Source: Acidobacteriota bacterium (GTDB lineage: Bacteria; Acidobacteriota; Aminicenantia; UBA2199). Taken from it: a DNA stretch of 20,964 bases. Under the pieces are notes generated by a model. That model did no database searches. It was not told where the DNA came from and saw nothing but the letters and a program-made list of their open reading frames with translations. Of the stretch, positions 15,266-20,964 are shown piece by piece (position 1 is the first letter of the stretch; the number at the start of each line of letters is the position of its first letter). The position numbers were made by a program, and so were the translations under genes. The stretch lies in the NCBI GenBank assembly GCA_021817755.1, contig JAKAGC010000002.1:1-20964 (forward strand). Direction: 5' to 3'.

Positions 15266-16575
15266 TAGTTACCCCCTTTTTTATTAGTCGAAGATCCGCT
15301 TGATCCCCCACTCGGTCTTAAAGTGATTCCCAATTCCGAGCACATACGTTCAGTAATGCGTTCCATAATGATACGGACAAGCGTAATACTATCCATACCC
15401 GTAAGTGATGTTATTTCCGGTACCATCGATTGTTTCGCATTTTCAAATGCGCGTGCCCAAACCTGTTGGATACGAATCATGGCCTTTCCCTTTAACGCAA
15501 GGGCTCCATCGGCTTCAATACGTTTTCGAGCCACCTGGTATTCCGCTTCACCCTTGAGAGTACTCGCCTTCATTTCTTGTTCAGCTGCCTGCGCATCCAG
15601 TTCCGCAACCGTTAATCGCTGCTGGGCTTGTGTTTCTGCTACCATCTGGTCTTGTTGGGCACGAACGATAGCCGATTTCTTTTCGACTTCCGCCTCGTAT
15701 TTCGCTTCGGTTACTCCCTGTTTTCCTTGTTCTTCCGCAGTAATTTTATTTTGTTGTGCTTTTTCAGCCTCTGCTATATTCGTTGTAATACTCTGAACCG
15801 CTTTTCGTTTTTGTTCGATTTGCGAGAGAGTATCCGTTTCATAATCGATTTCTTTGATTACAAATTGTGTCCAGTGCATATTGTAAGCTTTCATAGGATT
15901 ATCTTTTCGTAACGGGATTCCCTTTTCACTTCGTTTAATAACCGTAACCTTTCGTACTGATTTTTCCTGGTTTTTTTGATTTTCTTCTTCGATATTTTGT
16001 TCTTCCGTGAGGTAAACACCGTTTTGGATCTGGTCCGAAACCATCTGGCTAAACATGGCACGCTTCGTTGCATAACTTTCTTCCGATGTCATCAGGGAGG
16101 CGGTAAGGATAACCGCTTCATCGATTACACGGCGAACTCCCATAACCAGAAAGTTTTCCCAGTTCCTTAGATGTCTCTGGAGAAGTATACGGGAATTGAA
16201 ATCGGTTGGTAATTCCAATCGGACGTTGCCGGAAATTCGAGCCTTCCCTCCGTCATTAAACCTGACATGAATCGATGTATCATTACTTTCTCCTTCCTGT
16301 TTATTTTTCGAGAAATAGTAAATCTCACTGAATTTGAATTTCCATGTATATCCGAAGAGTCGAAGTGTCCATCCCGGATCAGAATATACTCTCATTTTAC
16401 CGGTGATAATATCTTGTTTAACGGTATAATACCCGGCGGGATTATCAAAATACATCCCGGACATACCGGAAATTACAAAATAAATTACAATAATAACCAG
16501 AACCAGATTAATAAAGTTTTTAGTTTTAAATTTGAAAGGTAATTTAAATGGGGCTTTATCTCCTAGTTTACTCAT
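15265..16575 (-). CDS. SPFH/band-7 domain membrane protein B (first gene of the SPFH operon)
   Basis: The 436-residue product has a basic, Phe-rich N-terminus (KAPFKLPFKFKTKN), a membrane segment (about 21-41), then an SPFH-type domain (NPAGYYTVKQDIITGKMRVY at 45-64; RFNDGGKA at 105-112; ILTASLMTSEESYATKR at 156-172). A coiled coil (about 255-370, rich in AEA, EAE and AQQ repeats) is followed by a helical C-terminus and a Gly/Ser tail (SGGSSGSSTNKKGGN). Together with the next gene it makes a tandem SPFH pair like HflK-HflC, and a mixed ring of both subunits is a reasonable inference. AGGAGA lies just upstream of the ATG at 16575. A promoter with a 17-base spacer is at 16637-16665. No protease gene such as ftsH is adjacent. 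Confidence 0.86.
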   Translation of the reverse strand: MSKLGDKAPFKLPFKFKTKNFINLVLVIIVIYFVISGMSGMYFDNPAGYYTVKQDIITGKMRVYSDPGWTLRLFGYTWKFKFSEIYYFSKNKQEGESNDTSIHVRFNDGGKARISGNVRLELPTDFNSRILLQRHLRNWENFLVMGVRRVIDEAVILTASLMTSEESYATKRAMFSQMVSDQIQNGVYLTEEQNIEEENQKNQEKSVRKVTVIKRSEKGIPLRKDNPMKAYNMHWTQFVIKEIDYETDTLSQIEQKRKAVQSITTNIAEAEKAQQNKITAEEQGKQGVTEAKYEAEVEKKSAIVRAQQDQMVAETQAQQRLTVAELDAQAAEQEMKASTLKGEAEYQVARKRIEADGALALKGKAMIRIQQVWARAFENAKQSMVPEITSLTGMDSITLVRIIMERITERMCSELGITLRPSGGSSGSSTNKKGGN

Positions 16576-16636
16576 AATTTCTCCTATAATTAGATTGCAA
16601 TGTTTTTAAAAAATACTCATTAAATAGCATATACGA

Positions 16637-16665
16637 ATATTAAAGAAAAAAAGACCGAAAGTCAA
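16637..16665 (-). promoter_or_regulatory. Sigma70-type promoter of the SPFH operon
   Basis: On the minus strand, TTGACT (16665-16660) is followed after 17 bases by TAATAT (16642-16637). The predicted leader to the ATG at 16575 is about 55 bases. A second TTGACT at 16684-16679 has no matching -10. Confidence 0.62.
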
Positions 16666-16822
16666 TAGAAAAATACAAAGTCAAATCTCCACGTTCACAT
16701 AAGAAGCAAACGAATCGAACACCCATTAATTAATTTTATAAAAAAATTTGAAAAGCTCCTTAAAACACTTTTCACAATAGGTTTTTAGGATAATGAGGTA
16801 ATGTTATATAAAATAACGCTTC

Positions 16823-16851
16823 TTGACAAAATCCGAATCTCCGTTTATAAT
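16823..16851 (+). promoter_or_regulatory. Consensus sigma70-type promoter of the tRNA-Leu gene
   Basis: Perfect TTGACA (16823-16828) and perfect TATAAT (16846-16851) are separated by 17 bases. The expected start near 16858 leaves a leader of only about nine bases before the mature tRNA, as expected for a strong stable-RNA promoter. It may also feed the downstream rnf operon, since no clear terminator or second promoter was found between them. Confidence 0.88.
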
Positions 16852-16866
16852 TCATACTAACAATGT

Positions 16867-16952
16867 GCCGGAGTGGCGGAATTGGCAGACGCACCGGACT
16901 CAAAATCCGACGGGGAGTGATCCCCGTGAGGGTTCGACTCCCTCCTCCGGCA
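16867..16952 (+). tRNA. tRNA-Leu, anticodon CAA
   Basis: All arms can be folded by eye. The acceptor GCCGGAG (16867-16873) pairs with CTCCGGC (16945-16951), with discriminator A. The anticodon loop CTCAAAA places CAA after the invariant U33 and so reads the UUG codon. The long class II variable arm contains GGGGA/TCCCC, and the T arm is GAGGG-TTCGACT-CCCTC. The 3' CCA is not encoded (CTT follows the discriminator), so it must be added by a nucleotidyltransferase. The long variable arm and A discriminator are both leucine-tRNA features. Confidence 0.97.
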
Positions 16953-17062
16953 CTTTAGAATGGAACTAATATTATCTAAAAAAAACCTGAAGAAGCTCAG
17001 AAAACTTAGAACTGGTTTATAGATAAAAGAATACCATTCTTAAAGTCTGGAGCACTTGCCAT

Positions 17063-17518
17063 ATGGTAAAAAATGTGGATAGCAGTGTTGTGTCACATGA
17101 AGGTAGAGTAGTCGAAATAGAAGGCACGACAGTACGAGTCAGAATTTTTTCAGAATCCGCTTGTTCGGGTTGCCATGCGAAAGGGGTATGTGGGGGTGCC
17201 AATTCCGTTGAACGAATAATCGACGCTATCTATTCACAGGAAGAGATGTCCTCAGATCCTATTCAAAAGGGTGATCCCGTTAATGTAATCATGGAAGAAA
17301 AACTCGGATGGAAAGCCATTTTATATGGATTTTTTCTTCCTTTTATCGTTTTATTAGCCGTTCTTTTTATTAGTAATGCACTGGGAGCCGGTGAGGCAAA
17401 AAGTGGAATAATTGCATTATTAAGTCTTATCCCCTATTACCTGATACTATGGTTGATAAGAAAGAAAATCGAAAAAGATTTCGTATTTCGAGTAGAGAAA
17501 ATAAAAATAAAATACTGA
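17063..17518 (+). CDS. rseC: RseC/MucC-family membrane protein heading the rnf operon
   Basis: The 151-residue product has an N-terminal beta-rich part (HEGRVVEIEGTTVRVRIF), the cysteine motif CSGCHAKGVC (Cys34, 37, 43) and two membrane segments (about 86-109 and 114-132). This is the usual layout of the RseC/SoxR-reducing-system family. Family members are often encoded beside Rnf genes and are thought to help assemble or regulate redox membrane complexes; the exact role is not settled. GGAG (about 10 bases before the ATG) is the likely ribosome binding site. RnfB starts 13 bases after the stop. The gene begins 110 bases after the tRNA. Confidence 0.85.
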   Translation: MVKNVDSSVVSHEGRVVEIEGTTVRVRIFSESACSGCHAKGVCGGANSVERIIDAIYSQEEMSSDPIQKGDPVNVIMEEKLGWKAILYGFFLPFIVLLAVLFISNALGAGEAKSGIIALLSLIPYYLILWLIRKKIEKDFVFRVEKIKIKY

Positions 17519-17530
17519 AGAGGTGAAATA

Positions 17531-18415
17531 GTGAGCGCGGTAATTTTATATTCTGTAATCACATTGGGAGTTGTAGCCGCGGGTTCTGCCATTATATTGT
17601 TTGTTATTGCAAGTAAATTCAGGGTCGATGAAGACCCCAGAATTGATGAAGTGGCGGCATTGTTACCCGGAGCAAATTGTGGTGGATGCGGATACCCCGG
17701 ATGCCGGGGACTGGCGGAAGCCCTTGTTAAAGCTGCTGATAACGGCGACATTTCAGCATTAATGTGTCCCCCCGGAGGAATGACCACGATGGCCGGTATT
17801 TCGGAATTCCTCGGTTTGAAAGCAGGTGATATGCTCCCGATGATTGCTGTTGTCAGGTGTGGAGGATCAAAAGAAAAAGCCCCTACGAAATTTGAATATG
17901 ACGGCCCGTCAAAATGTGCCATCTCCCACAGTTTATTCCTGGGAGAAAGCGGTTGCCCTTACGGTTGTATCGGTATGGGCGATTGTGTCTCGGTCTGTAA
18001 ATTCAATGCGATTTATATCGATCAGGAAACAGGTTTACCGGTAGTAAAAGACAATTGCGTCGCATGCGGCGCCTGTGTAAAAGCCTGCCCTCGTAGAATC
18101 ATCGAATTAAGACCCGTAGGACAGGTTGAAAATGGAAATACCAATGGTAAGCGAGTATGGGTAAATTGCATCAATAAAGAGAAAGGCGCTGTAGCAATGA
18201 AGAATTGTAAAGCGGCCTGCATCGGTTGTGGAAAATGCGCGAAAGCCTGCCCGTCTTCTGCCATTACCTTGAAAGACAACCTTGCATATATCGATCCGAT
18301 GAAATGTACAGTCTGCGGAGAATGTATCCAGGTTTGCCCGACAGGAGCAATCAAAGCTACATTCAAACCGGAACCAAAACCCAAACAGGAACCGGCTTCT
18401 GAACCGGCAGCTTGA
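17531..18415 (+). CDS. rnfB: Rnf complex subunit RnfB, multi-[4Fe-4S] ferredoxin-type protein
   Basis: It starts at GTG 17531 after AGAGGTG at five bases. The 294-residue product has an N-terminal membrane helix (about 5-27). A [4Fe-4S] module follows with C50-x2-C53-x4-C58 and C79 (PGANCGGCGYPGC ... CPPGG), then ferredoxin-like cysteine sets: C129/C142/C146/C152/C156, C176/179/182/186, C230/233/236/240 and C259/262/265/269, with C110, C213 and C226 besides. The total is 24 cysteines, enough for up to six [4Fe-4S] clusters. This is the long form seen in anaerobes, not the roughly 190-residue proteobacterial form. It receives electrons from reduced ferredoxin and passes them to the membrane complex that reduces NAD+ while pumping Na+ or H+. 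The tail is Pro/Glu/Lys-rich. Confidence 0.95.
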   Translation: MSAVILYSVITLGVVAAGSAIILFVIASKFRVDEDPRIDEVAALLPGANCGGCGYPGCRGLAEALVKAADNGDISALMCPPGGMTTMAGISEFLGLKAGDMLPMIAVVRCGGSKEKAPTKFEYDGPSKCAISHSLFLGESGCPYGCIGMGDCVSVCKFNAIYIDQETGLPVVKDNCVACGACVKACPRRIIELRPVGQVENGNTNGKRVWVNCINKEKGAVAMKNCKAACIGCGKCAKACPSSAITLKDNLAYIDPMKCTVCGECIQVCPTGAIKATFKPEPKPKQEPASEPAA

Positions 18416-18441
18416 TATCATTATGGATGATGAGGTAACGA

Positions 18442-19788
18442 ATGAAACTGAAAACCTTTAAAATCGGTGGCGTTCACCCACCGGAAAATAAAATATCTGC
18501 GAATATGGCTATCCAGGTTTTGGGACTCCCTAAACAGGTTAGTATACCGCTCTCCCAACATCTGGGTGCTCCATCTGTACCCCTTGTAAAACAAGGTGAT
18601 ATTGTAAAAACAGGTACTCTTATTGCACGAAAAGCGGATGCATTTATTTCTGCCAATATTCATTCATCCGTATCGGGAAAAGTATTACGAATCGATGATG
18701 TGATGGATGCAACCGGATACCGGAACAAAGCGATTATTATTCAGGTCGAAGAAGATGTGTGGGAAGAAAGTATCGACCGCTCCCCTGAATTGAAAAAAGA
18801 CATCGATTGTTCCCCCGAAGAAATCGTAAAAAAGATAGAAGATATGGGAATCGTAGGATTAGGCGGAGCTGCCTTCCCTACTCATATTAAATACATGGTA
18901 AGCGGCGACCGGAAAGCTCCGGATACCCTTATTATTAATGGAGTCGAATGCGAGCCTTACCTGACTTCGGATTACCGGTTAATGCTGGAAAAAACAGATG
19001 AAATCATGGTAGGTATCACCATTATGATGAAAGCTGCTAAGACTCCGAAAGCAGTCATCGGTATCGAAGCAAATAAACCCGATGCAATCGTAAAAATGCA
19101 GGAAAAAGCAAAAGATTACCCTGGAATCGAAGTCATCGGTTTAAAAGTTCAATATCCCCAGGGAGCTGAAAAACAATTAATTAAAGCTCTTGTAAACCGG
19201 GAAGTACCCAGTGGAAGGCTTCCGCTGGATGTCGGTGTAATCGTTAATAACGTGGGTACTGCGTTTGCCGTATATGAAGCTGTACAGAAAAATAAACCGC
19301 TGATCGACCGTGTCGTAACCTTTACCGGAAAGAAATTAAAAAAGACAGGAAACTTCCTGGCAAGGATCGGTGTACCTTCAACAATGCTCCTGGAAGCAAC
19401 CGGAGAAACCATGCCGGAAACCACTGCTAAAATCATCAGTGGTGGTCCGATGATGGGTAAAGCTGTAAGCACACTTGAAATTCCAATTACAAAAGGCACA
19501 TCCGGATTGGTTATTCTGGATGAAGCCGAGGCCAAACGTATTCCAACATCCAATTGTATCCGTTGCGCTAAGTGTGCAAGTGTATGCCCCATGGGACTCG
19601 AACCGTACTTACTGCAAAAACTGGCATACAGAGAATATTTTGACCGGTGCGAAACCGAAGCCATTACCGATTGTATCGAATGCGGTTCATGCAGTTATAC
19701 CTGCCCATCTTCACTTCCGCTGCTGGATTATATCCGGTTCGGAAAATCGAATGTTCTACGAATTCAAAGGGAAAGGAGGCCAAAATGA
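18442..19788 (+). CDS. rnfC: Rnf complex subunit RnfC, NADH/FMN-binding subunit
   Basis: The 448-residue product follows rnfB by 26 bases with GAGGT five bases before the ATG. It begins with the conserved TFKIGGVHPPENK. GLGGAAFPT (139-147) is followed by the NGVECEPYLTSDYRLM stretch, the nucleotide and flavin binding fold shared with NuoF. It has an SLBB-like region, then two [4Fe-4S] sites: C372/C375/C378/C382 and C411/C414/C417/C421. An extra Cys403 is present. It is the cytoplasmic subunit that exchanges electrons with NAD(H). Its stop overlaps the rnfD start as ATGA. Confidence 0.96.
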   Translation: MKLKTFKIGGVHPPENKISANMAIQVLGLPKQVSIPLSQHLGAPSVPLVKQGDIVKTGTLIARKADAFISANIHSSVSGKVLRIDDVMDATGYRNKAIIIQVEEDVWEESIDRSPELKKDIDCSPEEIVKKIEDMGIVGLGGAAFPTHIKYMVSGDRKAPDTLIINGVECEPYLTSDYRLMLEKTDEIMVGITIMMKAAKTPKAVIGIEANKPDAIVKMQEKAKDYPGIEVIGLKVQYPQGAEKQLIKALVNREVPSGRLPLDVGVIVNNVGTAFAVYEAVQKNKPLIDRVVTFTGKKLKKTGNFLARIGVPSTMLLEATGETMPETTAKIISGGPMMGKAVSTLEIPITKGTSGLVILDEAEAKRIPTSNCIRCAKCASVCPMGLEPYLLQKLAYREYFDRCETEAITDCIECGSCSYTCPSSLPLLDYIRFGKSNVLRIQRERRPK

Positions 19789-20795
19789 CAAATCGATTGA
19801 CGATTTCCCTTTCTCCCCACGAAAAGGGAGATGTTCAAATAGAAAAGATTATGTGGGGTGTTGTCATTGCGTTGATCCCCGCTTTCCTGGCATCTGTTTA
19901 TTATTATGGATTCCAGGCATTACGAGTAATCGTAGTTACCCTGGTATTTTGTATCGGATTGGAATACCTCATCCAGAAATACGTTTTAAAACTCAAAAAA
20001 ATAACCGCTCTGGATGGAAGCGCTGCCATTACCGGTTTATTACTCGCATTTAATGTCCCCAGCAGCATTCCCACATGGATGCTGTTTGCAGGTTCTGTTT
20101 TTGCTATCGGTATCGCCAAAATGACCTTCGGTGGTTTGGGTAAAAACCCATTCAACCCTGCCCTGGTAGGACGTGCATTCATGCTGGCCAGCTTTCCCGT
20201 ACAGATGACGAGTTGGCCCGTACCCATGAAAAATATATGGTCCCTGGGTGCCGACGCGGTAACCTCAGCTACTCCACTTGGCCTCTTGAAAGAAGGCGTT
20301 AAAGCAGGCGAAACCGTTCAACAACTCGCTCATAAAATGCCCAGCTACCTCGATATGTTCTTGGGAAATATCGGCGGGTGTATCGGTGAAGTTTCTGCTC
20401 TTGCTATTCTCATCGGCGGTATTTATATGCTGTATAAAAAAATCATTACCTGGCATATTCCTATTTTCTATTTGCTTTCACTTGGAATTTTTACAGGTAT
20501 TTTCTGGCTCGTGAATCCTGCCAAATTCGCAGACCCATTGTTTCACATCCTCGCAGGAGGAGCAATGCTTGGAGCATGGTTCATGGCAACCGATATGGTA
20601 ACCAGTCCCATGTCGATTAAGGGTCAGATTATTTTTGCAGTGATGGGTGGAATCCTTTGCGGTGCGATTCGTTTACTCGGAACATACCCCGAAGGTTGCT
20701 CTTACTCCATTTTAATTATGAATGCCTTTGTGCCCCTAATCGATAAATATGCCAAACCCAAACGGTTCGGTACGGAGGTGAACTATGGCGGATAA
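19785..20795 (+). CDS. rnfD: Rnf complex subunit RnfD, membrane flavin subunit
   Basis: The start is ATG 19785, which overlaps the rnfC stop (ATGA) and has AAAGGAGG (19772-19779) six bases upstream. A longer frame to 19647 only overlaps rnfC. The 336-residue integral membrane protein is homologous to NqrB and RnfD. The segment DAVTSATPL (157-165) matches the covalent flavin motif D-x-x-(S/T)-x-A-T, which the transferase ApbE modifies with FMN on a Thr (Thr163 here). GGLGKNPFNPALVGRAF (116-132) is another family signature. It forms part of the ion-translocating membrane core. Confidence 0.96.
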   Translation: MTNRLTISLSPHEKGDVQIEKIMWGVVIALIPAFLASVYYYGFQALRVIVVTLVFCIGLEYLIQKYVLKLKKITALDGSAAITGLLLAFNVPSSIPTWMLFAGSVFAIGIAKMTFGGLGKNPFNPALVGRAFMLASFPVQMTSWPVPMKNIWSLGADAVTSATPLGLLKEGVKAGETVQQLAHKMPSYLDMFLGNIGGCIGEVSALAILIGGIYMLYKKIITWHIPIFYLLSLGIFTGIFWLVNPAKFADPLFHILAGGAMLGAWFMATDMVTSPMSIKGQIIFAVMGGILCGAIRLLGTYPEGCSYSILIMNAFVPLIDKYAKPKRFGTEVNYGG

Positions 20796-20964
20796 AAAAA
20801 TATCCTCTTCATTTTCCAATATGGTAATTATTTTAACGATCATATCCCTCGTTTCCGCCCTGGCGCTTGCATTTACCTACTCTGTTACCAAAGACGCCAT
20901 CGCACAGGTGGGGGTTAAACGAACCATGAAAGCGTTGGAACAGGTATTACCTGCCTTCAATAAT
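20785..20964 (+). CDS. rnfG: Rnf complex subunit RnfG, N-terminal part (3' partial)
   Basis: The ATG at 20785 lies inside the end of rnfD (11-base overlap) with GGAGGTG (20774-20780) four bases upstream, so rnfG is translationally coupled. Sixty residues are visible: a short cytoplasmic start (MADKKISSSFSN), one membrane helix (about 13-33) and the start of the periplasmic domain (TKDAIAQVGVKRTMKALEQVLPAF), typical of RnfG/NqrC. The FMN-attachment motif of the family would lie further downstream, beyond the window. Confidence 0.92.
   Translation, partial: MADKKISSSFSNMVIILTIISLVSALALAFTYSVTKDAIAQVGVKRTMKALEQVLPAFNN

Noticed and set aside
16867..16952. tRNA-Leu as an integration site for a mobile element
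   Set aside because: No integrase is present, no copy of the tRNA 3' end was seen elsewhere in the window, and the flanking genes are core-type (rnf) or native-looking.
19149..19664. Long minus-strand open frames inside rnfC, rnfD and rnfB and similar antisense frames elsewhere
   Set aside because: They are antisense to strongly conserved genes, lack ribosome binding sites and give low-quality protein sequence.
1..20964. CRISPR arrays, insertion sequences, toxin-antitoxin or phage genes
   Set aside because: No regularly spaced repeats, transposase motifs or terminal inverted repeats were seen when reading the window on both strands.

Overview
This 21 kb window looks like chromosome from an AT-rich, Gram-negative-like, probably anaerobic bacterium. 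The evidence is an Rnf operon with a long, cysteine-rich RnfB, several secreted proteins with Sec signal peptides, a large Asp-box beta-propeller protein, a secreted S9 peptidase and a DUF6599-like protein. This gene mix would suit Acidobacteriota/Aminicenantota-like or FCB-group lineages. That placement is inference from gene content; no rRNA or marker gene is present to settle it. Ribosome binding sites are mostly strong GGAGG or AGAGGT types. Vegetative promoters are easy to see: several intergenic regions carry a -35/-10 pair with exactly 17 bp between the hexamers, including a perfect TTGACA/TATAAT in front of a tRNA.

Layout. Bases 1-314 hold the tail of a TPR-repeat protein, which converges on a periplasmic amino-acid-type solute-binding protein (336-1196, -). 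A divergent intergenic region with a promoter for each direction leads to a secreted 11-Asp-box propeller (1406-4099, +), then a strong hairpin, then a small two-TM Cys4 protein (GTG start at 4180, +). This overlaps tail-to-tail with a DUF6599-like secreted protein (TTG start at 5552, -). Next, all on the minus strand, come an MFS exporter (5785-7041) and an operon natA - natB - S9 prolyl oligopeptidase (11053 down to 7152) with overlapping or abutting junctions. Upstream of it lie a PHP-family histidinol-phosphatase-like gene (11156-11965) and a leaderless sphingomyelinase-like EEP phosphodiesterase (12169-13077).

Bases 13229-16575 (-) form a compact three-gene operon: two paralogous single-pass SPFH/band-7 proteins and a two-TM protein with a winged-helix-like segment. 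A 17-bp-spaced promoter precedes it. This is the best candidate in the window for an uncharacterised system. Its tandem SPFH arrangement recalls HflK/HflC, but no FtsH is adjacent and the third partner is unfamiliar.

The right end is transcribed on the plus strand. It holds tRNA-Leu(CAA) with a consensus promoter, then rseC-like - rnfB - rnfC - rnfD - rnfG (cut by the window edge). This is the start of a membrane ferredoxin:NAD+ oxidoreductase operon; rnfE and rnfA are expected just beyond the edge.

No CRISPR array, insertion sequence, phage gene or rRNA was seen. The only stretch over 300 bases without a CDS is 16576-17062, which holds the SPFH promoter, the tRNA promoter and the tRNA. Several conventional longest-ORF starts are corrected from the position of the ribosome binding site (4180, 5552, 11965, 13077, 19785).
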